Origin: Pseudomonadota bacterium
Lineage (GTDB): Bacteria; Pseudomonadota; Gammaproteobacteria; Burkholderiales; Gallionellaceae
DNA: 16,743 nucleotides
NCBI GenBank assembly: GCA_021783855.1
Contig: JAJXTL010000052.1
Span: forward strand, 1-16,743
Reading direction: 5' to 3'
Position 1 is the stretch's first letter. Every line of letters starts with the position of its first letter. This document shows positions 6,794-15,969 of the stretch, one piece after another. The position numbers and the translations under genes are program-made. The notes below the pieces were generated by a model. The model saw only the letters and a list, made by a program, of their open reading frames with translations. It had not been told where the DNA came from and did no database searches.

Positions 6794-7209
6794 GTCGCTA
6801 CTCCAATTGGCAAAAGTTCCGGTATTTTAGCAGAGCATTTGCGCAGGGGTTTATTTTGCGGGGGTAATTCTGAGGATATTTGCCATGAATTTAGTTTGAA
6901 TACATTTGAAAAGGCGATTATGCTCTCAACCGTCCCCGCAATTTCGAGGAAAACAACATACTGTTTTTTATTGATTTTTTACAATTATACTTTCAAAGCG
7001 AACATCTGTCTCGCTCCCACGTCAGGGAAAAGGTTTTAGCGAAGAATTCGATAAGGATTTCTTCGCAAGACTATGAAATTATGTGCATCGCATTCAGCCT
7101 TTACCGTCATAACTGAGAGCGAGAATTAACTTTCAAGTCCGCCATGTTTTGATGCGCTGTAATCGTAATTTTTTGGATAGCTGATTGGCCTCAAGGGTGC
7201 GGAACAAGA
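6794..7209. other. 416-base gene-free region between divergent fdxA and the GGDEF regulator
   Basis: AT-rich compared with its surroundings, without a convincing reading frame. It should hold the divergent promoters of fdxA and the GGDEF gene, but I see no clear -35/-10 pair. An inverted repeat, GCGAAGAA (7039-7046) with TTCTTCGC (7059-7066), spaced by 12 bases, lies about 145 bases ahead of the regulator's start. It is a possible operator or small hairpin, and it has no T-run. I see no tRNA or known riboswitch here. Confidence 0.5.
7039..7066. promoter_or_regulatory. 8-bp inverted repeat upstream of the GGDEF regulator
   Basis: GCGAAGAA at 7039-7046 and its exact complement TTCTTCGC at 7059-7066, separated by 12 bases. 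Centre-to-centre spacing of about two helical turns suits a dimeric DNA-binding protein. The neighbouring gene encodes a winged-helix protein, so autoregulation is conceivable. This is inference only. Confidence 0.35.
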
Positions 7210-8853
7210 ATGAAACGTAAATTTCAGGCAAGCTTTAACGGATTTCACGTCGACAGCAGCGCAGGAGTACGCCATAAAAGCGCCGGTGAAATAAAACTGC
7301 AGGCAAAGGAATTAGCCGTACTCGTAGAGCTCATCCTCAACGCGGGCAGACTGGTGACCAAGGAAGACCTGATCAAATCCGTGTGGGGCGATTCTTCCAT
7401 ATCCGATTCAAGCATTGCGCGCTGCATTTCCGACATCAAATCACAACTTAAAACAGCCGATCCGGGTGCAGACAGCCTGATCAAAATGGTTTACGGGCAG
7501 GGCTATAAATTCGTCGGCGAAGTCTCCTCCAGCGCCTCTTTTCTCTGTGAAGAAAGCTTCTCCGTACTCATCAACACCTCGCCTGATTTTATTTTATTCA
7601 AGGATGGCGACGGTCGCTGGCTGACGGCCAATCGTATTGCATTGCAAACATTCAGCCTTGAAGGGATCAAATGGCAGGGCAAGACCGATATGGAATTGGC
7701 GAACCTGCTTCCCCCGCACTATCGTCCTGCATTGGAAGCGTGCGTAACCACCGATGCAAACGCCTGGGAAAACAAGGTTCCCAGCCGGTTGTTCGAGACG
7801 GTACATCTGGAAGATGGATCGAGCCGCCACTTCGATGTCGTGAAATCGCCGCTTTTCCATAAGGATGGCAGCCGCAATCTTTTGATCATCTTCGGCCATG
7901 ACGTCACCGACCTGCTGGTTCTGGTCGAAAGGCAACGATTGTCCGAACAGGTGTTAGCCAACAGTCGCGAAGCGGTCATGATTACCGATACCGGCAATCG
8001 CATTGTATCGGTCAATCGTGCGTTTTCGACCGTAACCGGATATACGGAAGCAGACGCACTCGGCAAGAACCCGCACATGCTGTCTTCAGGCCGCCACGAC
8101 CAGGATTTTTATCAGTCGCTCTGGCAGCAACTCACGGCAAACGGGGCTTGGCGAGGAGAAATATGGAACAAGAGAAAAAATGGCGAGATATATCCTCAAT
8201 GGCTGGACATCAGTGCGGTTCATGATCGCAACGGGAAGCCGAGCAATTACATCGCCATTTTCTCAGACCTGTCCGAACGCAGCAATGCAGAGAGCCAACT
8301 TCAATTTTTGGCTTATCACGATCCGCTAACCCGATTACCCAATCGATTGTTGCTGGAAGACCGTTTCAAACAAGCACTCGCTGCCGCAGTGCGCGAAAAC
8401 ACCAGGCTGGCGGTGCTGTTTATCGACCTTGACAAATTCAAGCAGATCAACGACACGCTGGGACATGCGGTCGGCGACCAATTGCTCAAAGTGGTCGCCC
8501 AACGCCTGGAACATTCAGTCCGTGAAGTGGACACCGTCTGCCGGATTGGAGGCGATGAATTTGTGGTGCTACTCACCTGCTTGACGACCATAGATGCCGT
8601 AACGCATATCGCGGAAAAAATTCTGGCGCAAATATCCAAACAATTTACTGTCGGAGAGGGTGAGGTGGCATCGACACTCAGCATCGGCATCTCCCTGTAT
8701 CCGGATGACGGACAGGATCTGGACACGCTGTTGCGCATGGCCGACGCTTCAATGTACCATGCAAAAAATTGCGGCAGGAACACTCACCGTTTTTTTACAG
8801 AACAAATAAACACCGACCACGCCCTGCGTCGAAAGCTGACTTCATCCGGTTAA
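7210..8853 (+). CDS. Winged-helix - PAS - PAS - GGDEF diguanylate cyclase
   Basis: A 547-residue soluble protein with no membrane segment. Residues about 10-102 form an OmpR/CadC-type winged helix (KLQAKELAVLVELILNAGRL, LVTKEDLIKSVWGD, VYGQGYKFVG). Residues about 116-235 are a PAS-like sensor domain (SPDFILFKDGDGRWLTANR). Residues about 244-360 are a second PAS (SREAVMITDTGNRIVSVNRAF) with a PAC-like end (KNGEIYPQWLDISAVHD). From about 368 on is a GGDEF domain with DPLTRLPNR, FIDLDKFKQINDTLGHAVGD, an intact GGDEF at 447-451, and RxxD (438-441) exactly five residues ahead, the allosteric c-di-GMP inhibitory site. It should therefore make c-di-GMP under feedback. The DNA-binding domain lacks a receiver partner. 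It stands alone between fdxA (divergent) and trxA. Ligand and target promoters are unknown. Confidence 0.9.
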   Translation: MKRKFQASFNGFHVDSSAGVRHKSAGEIKLQAKELAVLVELILNAGRLVTKEDLIKSVWGDSSISDSSIARCISDIKSQLKTADPGADSLIKMVYGQGYKFVGEVSSSASFLCEESFSVLINTSPDFILFKDGDGRWLTANRIALQTFSLEGIKWQGKTDMELANLLPPHYRPALEACVTTDANAWENKVPSRLFETVHLEDGSSRHFDVVKSPLFHKDGSRNLLIIFGHDVTDLLVLVERQRLSEQVLANSREAVMITDTGNRIVSVNRAFSTVTGYTEADALGKNPHMLSSGRHDQDFYQSLWQQLTANGAWRGEIWNKRKNGEIYPQWLDISAVHDRNGKPSNYIAIFSDLSERSNAESQLQFLAYHDPLTRLPNRLLLEDRFKQALAAAVRENTRLAVLFIDLDKFKQINDTLGHAVGDQLLKVVAQRLEHSVREVDTVCRIGGDEFVVLLTCLTTIDAVTHIAEKILAQISKQFTVGEGEVASTLSIGISLYPDDGQDLDTLLRMADASMYHAKNCGRNTHRFFTEQINTDHALRRKLTSSG

Positions 8854-8992
8854 ATTTAATAACGCTATCGCATTCTGCACTTCACAGCGCGCCGTTTTTT
8901 AGATACGATGCAGACTCATGGCAATATCACCCATCAGAATTCCCACTGCGGTAAAATTCGATCCATCCCTAAATTCATAGCGAGATTCAATC

Positions 8993-9319
8993 ATGAGCGA
9001 ACATATTCATTACGTTACCGATGCTACTTTTGACGCCGAAGTCACCCAGGCCGCCCTGCCCGTACTGGTCGACTACTGGGCTGAGTGGTGCGGCCCCTGC
9101 CGCATGATCGCCCCCATTCTGGATGAAGTCGCCAAGGAATACGCAGGACGCCTGACTGTGGCAAAACTGAACGTGGATGAAAACCAGCAAACTCCACAGA
9201 AATTTGGCGTGCGCGGCATCCCGACTCTGATGCTGTTCAAAAACGGCAATATCGAAGCCACCAAGGTAGGCGCGTTGTCGAAATCCCAATTGACGGCTTT
9301 TATTGACAGTCACATCTAA
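8993..9319 (+). CDS. trxA: Thioredoxin 1
   Basis: General cytoplasmic disulfide reductase, recycled by thioredoxin reductase. The 108 residues match the standard length. The active site WCGPC lies at residues 32-36, within [20 protein letters not shown]. The cis-proline region [12 protein letters not shown] and the closing [12 protein letters not shown] are present. Possible promoter elements TTCACA (8881-8886) and TACGAT (8904-8909), 17 bases apart, lie upstream; this is a weak call. The trxA-rho order is common in proteobacteria. Confidence 0.97.
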   Translation: MSEHIHYVTDATFDAEVTQAALPVLVDYWAEWCGPCRMIAPILDEVAKEYAGRLTVAKLNVDENQQTPQKFGVRGIPTLMLFKNGNIEATKVGALSKSQLTAFIDSHI

Positions 9320-9333
9320 AGCGTTTATTATCA

Positions 9334-9451
9334 CACCCGCTATGCTTTCTGGGGCGTACATCACGCCATAACATATGCTGGCGGGTGACCGATCTCTCAC
9401 CTATTCCCGGCTCCACCCCCTTCTTTATTCAATCATGCTTCACGCATACTC
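9334..9451 (+). promoter_or_regulatory. Structured, C-rich rho leader (possible autoregulatory rut region)
   Basis: The gap before rho has two parts. First, a compound hairpin: CACCCGC (9334-9340) pairs with GCGGGTG (9381-9387), TATG (9341-9344) can pair with CATA inside it, and GGCGT (9353-9357) pairs with ACGCC (9363-9367). Second, 9389-9440 is strongly C-rich and G-poor: 22 C and 4 G in 52 bases, with many YC steps, unlike the surrounding sequence. C-over-G bubbles with YC dinucleotides are the known preference of Rho, and E. coli rho is autoregulated through its leader. The role here is inferred. Confidence 0.5.
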
Positions 9452-10708
9452 ATGCACTTATCCGACATAAAAACCAAACATATCACCGAACTCGTTGAAA
9501 TGGCAGCAGCCAACCAGATCGAGAATGCCAACCGAATGCGCAAGCAGGACCTGATGTTCGCCCTGCTGAAAAGCCACGCGAAAAAAGGCGAAAGCATCTA
9601 CGGGGACGGCACGCTGGAAATTTTGCCCGACGGCTTCGGCTTTTTGCGCTCACCGGACACCTCGTACCTGGCAGGACCCGATGACATTTATGTCAGCCCC
9701 AGCCAGATACGCCGCTTCAATCTGCACACCGGCGATTCGATCGAAGGCGAGATACGCACACCTAAGGATGGCGAGCGTTATGTCGCATTGGTCAAAGTCG
9801 ACAAGGTCAACGACGAGCCGCCCGAGAACGCCAAGAACAAGATCCTGTTTGAAAATCTGACCCCGCTGTTTCCGACCGAGGCGCTGATCCTGGAGCGCGA
9901 CATACGCGCCGAGGAAAACATCACCGGTCGCATCATCGATATTGTGGCGCCCATCGGCAAGGGACAACGCGGCCTCTTGGTCGCCTCGCCGAAATCCGGC
10001 AAGACCGTGATGTTGCAGCATATTGCGCACTCCATCTCGGCCAACAATCCCGATGCCACGCTGATCGTATTGCTGATCGACGAACGCCCCGAGGAAGTGA
10101 CCGAAATGACGCGCACGGTGCGTGGCGAAGTGGTTGCATCGACGTTCGATGAACCGGCCAGCCGCCATGTGCAGGTTGCGGAAATGGTGCTGGAAAAAGC
10201 CAAGCGCCTGGTCGAACACAAGAAGGATGTGGTAATCCTGCTCGACTCCATCACCCGTCTTGCGCGCGCCTACAACACCGTGATCCCCTCTTCCGGCAAG
10301 GTGCTGACCGGCGGCGTAGACGCCAATGCGCTGCATCGCCCGAAACGCTTCTTCGGTGCGGCACGCAATATCGAGGAAGGCGGCTCACTGACCATCATCG
10401 CAACCGCGCTGGTCGATACCGGCTCGCGCATGGACGACGTGATCTACGAGGAATTCAAGGGTACCGGCAATATGGAAATCCATCTGGATCGCCGCATGGC
10501 CGAGAAGCGCATTTATCCTGCAATCAACATCAACCGTTCAGGCACCCGCAAGGAAGAATTGCTGATCAAGCCCGATGTACTGCAAAGAATCTGGCTGCTC
10601 AGAAAACTGCTCTACCCGATGGATGAGCTGGAATCGATGGAATTTTTGCTGGGCAAGATCAAGGCGACCAAGAACAACGCCGAGTTCTTCGATTCCATGC
10701 GCCGCTAA
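9452..10708 (+). CDS. rho: Transcription termination factor Rho
   Basis: Hexameric RNA-dependent ATPase and helicase that ends transcription. The 418-residue product is of standard length and begins [18 protein letters not shown], the usual N-terminal helix bundle. RNA-binding motifs of the primary site ([21 protein letters not shown]) follow. Walker A is SPKSGKT with Lys184, as in E. coli, and [12 protein letters not shown] and [15 protein letters not shown] follow. The R-loop and secondary-site stretch ([20 protein letters not shown]) and the C terminus ([15 protein letters not shown]) are intact. No Shine-Dalgarno is evident. A hairpin overlaps the stop codon. Confidence 0.98.
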   Translation: MHLSDIKTKHITELVEMAAANQIENANRMRKQDLMFALLKSHAKKGESIYGDGTLEILPDGFGFLRSPDTSYLAGPDDIYVSPSQIRRFNLHTGDSIEGEIRTPKDGERYVALVKVDKVNDEPPENAKNKILFENLTPLFPTEALILERDIRAEENITGRIIDIVAPIGKGQRGLLVASPKSGKTVMLQHIAHSISANNPDATLIVLLIDERPEEVTEMTRTVRGEVVASTFDEPASRHVQVAEMVLEKAKRLVEHKKDVVILLDSITRLARAYNTVIPSSGKVLTGGVDANALHRPKRFFGAARNIEEGGSLTIIATALVDTGSRMDDVIYEEFKGTGNMEIHLDRRMAEKRIYPAININRSGTRKEELLIKPDVLQRIWLLRKLLYPMDELESMEFLLGKIKATKNNAEFFDSMRR

Positions 10709-10727
10709 ATACGGCGGTAATTTATTT
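10700..10727 (+). terminator. Intrinsic terminator overlapping the rho stop codon
   Basis: CGCCG (10700-10704), a loop of 7 bases containing the rho TAA, and CGGCG (10712-10716) form a short GC hairpin followed by the T-rich tract TAATTTATTTTTT. The stem is only 5 bp, so the call is moderate. Confidence 0.6.
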
Positions 10728-10744
10728 TTTATAACACAAGGTTT

Positions 10745-10772
10745 TTGATGCAGCCGGATTTTTCTGTATAAT
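10745..10772 (+). promoter_or_regulatory. Probable sigma-70 promoter of rplU-rpmA
   Basis: TTGATG (10745-10750) as -35, a 16-base spacer, and a perfect TATAAT (10767-10772) as -10. This places the transcript start near 10779, about 30 bases before rplU. It is the best promoter match in the window and suits ribosomal protein genes. Confidence 0.75.
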
Positions 10773-10810
10773 CCTCGCTTTCGCAAAATCCGCATTCGAT
10801 CGAGGTTGTT

Positions 10811-11122
10811 ATGTACGCAGTCATTAAAACCGGTGGTAAACAATATCGCGTCATTACCGGCGAAACTTTAAAAGTTGAACTCATTTCCGGTGACATCGGA
10901 TCAGCCATCGTGCTGGACAAGGTGTTGATGGTATCCGACGGCGACAAGCTGTCTGTCGGCAAACCCATGCTGCTCGGTGCTACCGTTGCAGCCACCATTG
11001 TTTCCCACGGTCGCGGCGACAAGGTTCGCATCTTCAAGATGCGCCGTCGTAAGCACTACCAGAAGAATCAGGGACATCGTCAAAACTATACCGAAATCCG
11101 CATCGACGGCATTTCCGCGTAA
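10811..11122 (+). CDS. rplU: 50S ribosomal protein L21
   Basis: Ribosomal large-subunit protein. The 103-residue length matches the family. It begins [14 protein letters not shown] and contains the characteristic basic stretch [17 protein letters not shown], with closing YTEIRIDGI. It is the first gene of the usual rplU-rpmA-obg unit, downstream of a strong promoter and 17 bases before rpmA. Confidence 0.98.
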   Translation: MYAVIKTGGKQYRVITGETLKVELISGDIGSAIVLDKVLMVSDGDKLSVGKPMLLGATVAATIVSHGRGDKVRIFKMRRRKHYQKNQGHRQNYTEIRIDGISA

Positions 11123-11139
11123 TTTAAGGAGCAGATACC

Positions 11140-12574
<1,435 letters not shown>

Positions 12575-12596
12575 AAACAGGATTTAAGGATTGAGG

Positions 12597-13715
12597 ATGA
12601 AAACAGTATTAACGAACTGTCGTCGCATCGTCGTCAAAGTGGGCAGCAGCCTGGTAACCAACCAGGGTGCAGGACTGGATCTCAACGCTTTGGGCAACTG
12701 GGCGAGACAGATTGCCGCACTCAACGCAGAGGGGTATGAGGTCGTTCTGGTGTCATCCGGCGCGATCGCCGAGGGCATGCAACGCCTGGGCTGGCGCAGT
12801 CGCCCGACTTTGTTGCACGATCTTCAGGCCGCCGCCGCCGTGGGCCAGATGGGCCTGATCCAGGCCTATGAAAGCTGTTTCCGCCAACACAGCCTGCACG
12901 CTGCACAAGTGCTGCTCACGCATGCCGATCTGGCTGATCGTGAACGCTATTTGAATGCCCGTGCCACGCTCACCACCCTGCTCAGCCTTCGTGTCATCCC
13001 CATCATCAACGAGAACGACACCGTGGTCACCGACGAAATCAAATTCGGCGACAACGACACGCTGGGCGCGCTGGTGACTAACCTGATCGATGCCGACGCG
13101 CTGGTGATTCTGACCGATCAGAGCGGTTTATACACGGCTGATCCTCGCCGTGATCCTACCGCCACACTGGTCGCTTCGGGGCAGGCCGGAGATGCACAAC
13201 TGGAGAAGATGGCAGGCGGCGCCGGTAGCAGCATCGGGCGCGGCGGCATGCTCACCAAGATACTCGCAGCCAAACGCGCGGCGCATAGCGGCGCGCATAC
13301 CGTGATCGCCTCGGGACACGAACCGGATGTGTTGCTGCGCCTGTTTCAGGGCGTCTCCATCGGCACACTACTCACTGCTCCCGCCCTGCCCCTGGCTTCC
13401 CGCAAACAATGGCTTGCAGGCCATTTACAAGTCACCGGAAAACTGGTGCTGGATGAAGGCGCCATCAGGGCGCTGCGTCTTGAGGGAAAGAGTCTGCTAC
13501 CGATAGGCGTCAGACAGGTATTCGGGGAATTCCAACGCGGCGCAGTGATCGCCTGCGTCAGCGAACAGGGTGCTGACATCGCGCGCGGCCTCTCCAACTA
13601 CAACAACGATGAAGCCAGTCGCATCGCAGGCCATGCCAGCGGCGAAATCGCAACGTTGCTCGGCTATGGCGGCGATACCGAGATCATCCATAGAGACAAT
13701 CTCGTCTTGTTGTAA
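12597..13715 (+). CDS. proB: Glutamate 5-kinase
   Basis: ATP-dependent phosphorylation of glutamate, the first step of proline synthesis; feedback-inhibited by proline in the family. The ATG at 12597 is preferred because AAGGA sits 6 bases ahead; a TTG at 12591 would abut that site. The 372-residue product carries the amino-acid-kinase domain ([65 protein letters not shown]). A C-terminal PUA domain runs from about residue 275 ([32 protein letters not shown]). It follows obg in the usual order. Its 3' flank is an insertion-sequence remnant. Confidence 0.97.
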   Translation: MKTVLTNCRRIVVKVGSSLVTNQGAGLDLNALGNWARQIAALNAEGYEVVLVSSGAIAEGMQRLGWRSRPTLLHDLQAAAAVGQMGLIQAYESCFRQHSLHAAQVLLTHADLADRERYLNARATLTTLLSLRVIPIINENDTVVTDEIKFGDNDTLGALVTNLIDADALVILTDQSGLYTADPRRDPTATLVASGQAGDAQLEKMAGGAGSSIGRGGMLTKILAAKRAAHSGAHTVIASGHEPDVLLRLFQGVSIGTLLTAPALPLASRKQWLAGHLQVTGKLVLDEGAIRALRLEGKSLLPIGVRQVFGEFQRGAVIACVSEQGADIARGLSNYNNDEASRIAGHASGEIATLLGYGGDTEIIHRDNLVLL

Positions 13716-14068
13716 AGTTTTTGTCTTACTTGACTGCGGCATGCAAAGTCGATGAGCCGTAAAGGAAACAGCCGGGATAAGGCTGCCAGCGAAAGCCTGC
13801 AAGGATCGCTGAAAGCTGGCTGTACGGCATGCGCTTTGCGACGAAACACCAAGCCAAGGACGAGGCGATTGTACTATAACCACAGCCGGCGTCACCCAAC
13901 ACCGGGCTATATCAGCCCAATGCAGTTCAAGCAAAACTGCTTGGCGGCACAGTTAAGGGATGATGCATAACGGTTGTGTTAAAAAATACGAAATGCTGGA
14001 GCAAGGTCACTAACGCGAAAACAGCGCTTACTTGCATGACGCATTCAACAATCCAACCAGCTTGTTTT
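13716..14068. other. 353-base region between convergent proB and queG
   Basis: It holds no intact gene. Most of it (13738-14009) is the IS3 transposase remnant listed separately. The rest, up to the queG stop, shows no clear terminator hairpin with a T-run for either gene. Confidence 0.6.
13738..14009 (+). pseudogene. IS3-family transposase (OrfB) 3' remnant, frameshifted
   Basis: Three segments in different frames line up with the C terminus of IS3-family OrfB. SMSRKGN...SESLQGSLKA (from about 13750) matches the SMSRKGNCWDNA...ESFFGSLK block that carries the catalytic glutamate. LYGMRFATKHQAKDEAIV follows in another frame, then YYNHSRRHPTPGYISPMQF in the first frame, ending with TAA at 13968-13970. 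At least two indels and substitutions at conserved sites (RDK for WDN) show decay. The sequence GCTGGAGCAAGGTCA ending at 14009 could be the element's right end, as IS3 ends read ...CA. No matching left end was found next to proB, so only the 3' part survives. Confidence 0.75.
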
Positions 14069-15334
14069 CTAAGCGCCCTGTTGCATTAGCGCCCAGATCA
14101 CGTGCTCTCGTACCAGTTCTGATGGATGATTCAAGCGCGCCTGCAACGCTGCAACGATGGCTGCATCGGCATGGAAATCACGCAGCGAATCGTTTGCACC
14201 CTCTCCCGTTAGCGGGGGATAACCAGCGACTTGAGCATCGTTTTCTGATGGCTTAGTCGAATCGCTATCAATGATGGCTTGGGCTTTAGCCCTTAGCCAG
14301 AATTGAGTAGTCTTATCAGTTGTCACATCAGGGTTGAGGAGAAGGAAACGGGCATGGCTTAAATGCCCATTTAACGCATTGCCCAGCGCCACGGCGATAT
14401 TGCGCAACCACTGGTCATGGCCAATGCGGTAAATGGCACTGCCTGCCAGTTTCTCCCTGAATTCAACCTCATCCCACGCGAACAACTCCACCAGCCCCGC
14501 ATCATCCAAACCATGACGCACCGCAAAGTCCGCCTCGACCGTGCTCTGCGCGAAGCGGTTCCACGGACACACCAGCTGGCAGTCGTCGCATCCGTAAATT
14601 CGGTTGCCGATCAGCTGCCGCAACCCCACAGGGATGCGCCCCTTCAACTCAATAGTGAGATAGGAAATGCAACGCCGCGCATCCAGTTGATAAGGCGCGA
14701 TAATGGCCTGTGTCGGACAAACCGTCATGCAATTCGTGCAACTCCCGCAGTGCGCCGTCTGCGGCGCATCCACCGGCAACGGCAAATTGATATAGATTTC
14801 TCCCAGAAAAAACCACGAACCCTGATCGCGCGACAGCAACAAGGTGTGCTTGCCGCGCCAACCCAGGCCCGCTTTACTCGCCAGTTCAACTTCCAACACG
14901 GGTGCGCTGTCGGTAAACACCCGTCCGTCGAATTCCGCCACCTCATCGCGTATCCTGTCAGCCAGCAGCGCCAGGCGGCGGCGCATCACCTTGTGATAGT
15001 CGCGCCCCAGCGCATACCGTGAAATAAAAGCGCGATCCCCAAGCTTTAAAACCTGTTCGCTGTCACGCGCCCCCCCCGGCAAATAATTCATGCGCACGCT
15101 GATGACGCGCACCGTACCGGGCAACAGTTCTGCGGGTCGACTGCGTTTGACACCGTGTTTTGCCATATAATCCATCTCGCCGTGAAAGCCTTGCTCCAGC
15201 CATCTGAGCAAACCGGCTTCGGCGCCTGCCAGGTCGGTATCCGTAATGCCTGCGGCCTGAAAACCGAGTTCGTGCGCCCAACTGCGTATTTTATCGGCAA
15301 GCCCCTGCCATGACTGAGGATTTATATTTTGCAT
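14069..15334 (-). CDS. queG: Epoxyqueuosine reductase
   Basis: Cobalamin-dependent iron-sulfur enzyme reducing epoxyqueuosine to queuosine in tRNA. The start at ATG 15332-15334 (MQNINPQSWQGL) gives 421 residues, longer than the ~350-380 usual. The open frame reaches 15436, but those residues are unlike the family. The catalytic region has FTDSAPVLEVELASKAGLGWRGKHTLL. Two 4Fe-4S clusters are formed by CGSCTNCMTVCP (C196, C199, C202, C206) and C222 with CDDCQLVCPW (C249, C252, C256). The C-terminal HEAT-like part is split. After WLRNIAVALGNAL come about 70 unexpected residues, and then the family tail ALQARLNHPSELVREHVIWAL resumes. A repeat shared with tsaE encodes residues about 333-382 of that insert. 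Confidence 0.95.
   Translation of the reverse strand: MQNINPQSWQGLADKIRSWAHELGFQAAGITDTDLAGAEAGLLRWLEQGFHGEMDYMAKHGVKRSRPAELLPGTVRVISVRMNYLPGGARDSEQVLKLGDRAFISRYALGRDYHKVMRRRLALLADRIRDEVAEFDGRVFTDSAPVLEVELASKAGLGWRGKHTLLLSRDQGSWFFLGEIYINLPLPVDAPQTAHCGSCTNCMTVCPTQAIIAPYQLDARRCISYLTIELKGRIPVGLRQLIGNRIYGCDDCQLVCPWNRFAQSTVEADFAVRHGLDDAGLVELFAWDEVEFREKLAGSAIYRIGHDQWLRNIAVALGNALNGHLSHARFLLLNPDVTTDKTTQFWLRAKAQAIIDSDSTKPSENDAQVAGYPPLTGEGANDSLRDFHADAAIVAALQARLNHPSELVREHVIWALMQQGA
14189..14336 (-). repeat. In-frame repeat element, long copy (inside queG)
   Basis: A 148-base element read on the minus strand, translated in queG as NPDVTT, 17 residues (DKTTQFWLRAKAQAIID), then SDSTKPS and [19 protein letters not shown]. 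Its reverse complement aligns with 15420-15516: 88 of 97 aligned bases are identical by my count, with one clean 51-base gap. It contains the small palindrome CCCG-CTAA-CGGG and, in the 51-base part, the imperfect palindrome around GGGCTAAAGCCC. A further hairpin, GGGCAT (14350-14355) with ATGCCC (14363-14368), lies just outside and may be part of it. Confidence 0.88.
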
Positions 15335-15384
15335 GACCACGATGATAGCCGAATCTCGCTGCGGACATGGCTGAATAACCACCA

Positions 15385-15969
15385 ATGATAATGAAACCCG
15401 CCGTGTCCGCCCCTCTCCCCAACCCTGATTGGACAACTAGCCATTCGACCAAGGCATCAGAAAACGATGCCCAAGTCGCTGGTTACCCCCCGCTAACGGG
15501 GGAGGGAGCAAACGATCGCGCTGCGAATATCTCTCTCTTGCTTGCTGATGAAAATGCGACGCTCGCGCTGGCAGCCAGGCTTGCAGCCAGTCTCAAACCC
15601 GGCCTGGTCATCTATCTGCACGGCGATCTGGGCGCCGGCAAGACATGCCTGGTGCGCGGCGTATTAAATGCGCTGGGCTACACCGGGCGCGTAAAAAGCC
15701 CCACCTATACGCTGCTTGAACCCTACCGTGTCGGCGGGTTAGACTTGCGCCACTTTGACTTATATCGCTTGCAGGATGACAATGACTGGGAATTGGCCGG
15801 CTTCCGCGACGAATTTGACGGAAATAACATCCTTTTCATCGAGTGGCCGGAAAAAGCCCATGTACCGCCTGCCGATATCGTGATCGATCTGGAAATTTTG
15901 CCACATGGGCGCTGTGCCATAATCGCAGGGATCACCTCAACGGGGCGGGCATGCTTGAAAAAAATATAA
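15385..15969 (+). CDS. tsaE: tRNA threonylcarbamoyladenosine biosynthesis ATPase TsaE
   Basis: ATPase partner of TsaB/TsaD in making the universal t6A37 tRNA modification. The frame from ATG 15385 gives 194 residues. The TsaE core is complete: [17 protein letters not shown], Walker A GDLGAGKT (80-87), [39 protein letters not shown]. In E. coli the Walker motif starts near residue 35, so this protein is extended at the N terminus by about 45 residues, most of them encoded by the repeat shared with queG. No good Shine-Dalgarno precedes ATG 15385 or ATG 15391. The only later in-frame candidate before the core is TTG 15538. The stop overlaps amiC by 19 bases. Confidence 0.92.
   Translation: MIMKPAVSAPLPNPDWTTSHSTKASENDAQVAGYPPLTGEGANDRAANISLLLADENATLALAARLAASLKPGLVIYLHGDLGAGKTCLVRGVLNALGYTGRVKSPTYTLLEPYRVGGLDLRHFDLYRLQDDNDWELAGFRDEFDGNNILFIEWPEKAHVPPADIVIDLEILPHGRCAIIAGITSTGRACLKKI
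15420..15516 (+). repeat. In-frame repeat element, short copy (5' end of tsaE)
   Basis: A 97-base copy of the queG element in the opposite orientation, lacking the central 51 bases. It is translated as [32 protein letters not shown], the same frame relative to the element as in queG. The bases before it (CCCCTCTCCCCAACCC) vaguely resemble the flank of the long copy, so the true left edge may lie nearer the tsaE start codon. Confidence 0.88.

Noticed and set aside
9650..10336. Long minus-strand open frame opposite rho, 228 residues
   Set aside because: It is a mirror of a highly conserved coding sequence with biased codons and resembles no family. The same holds for other antisense frames opposite exbD, tonB, mtgA, proB, lysA and queG.
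15335..15436. Longer QueG start at 15436
   Set aside because: The extra 34 residues are translated from the tsaE 5' region on the other strand and do not resemble QueG. MQNINPQSW at 15334 fits the family start.
14189..15516. Composite transposon or integron bounded by the inverted copies
   Set aside because: The DNA between the copies is simply the queG 5' part and the start of tsaE, the normal chromosomal neighbours. There is no transposase or recombinase inside.
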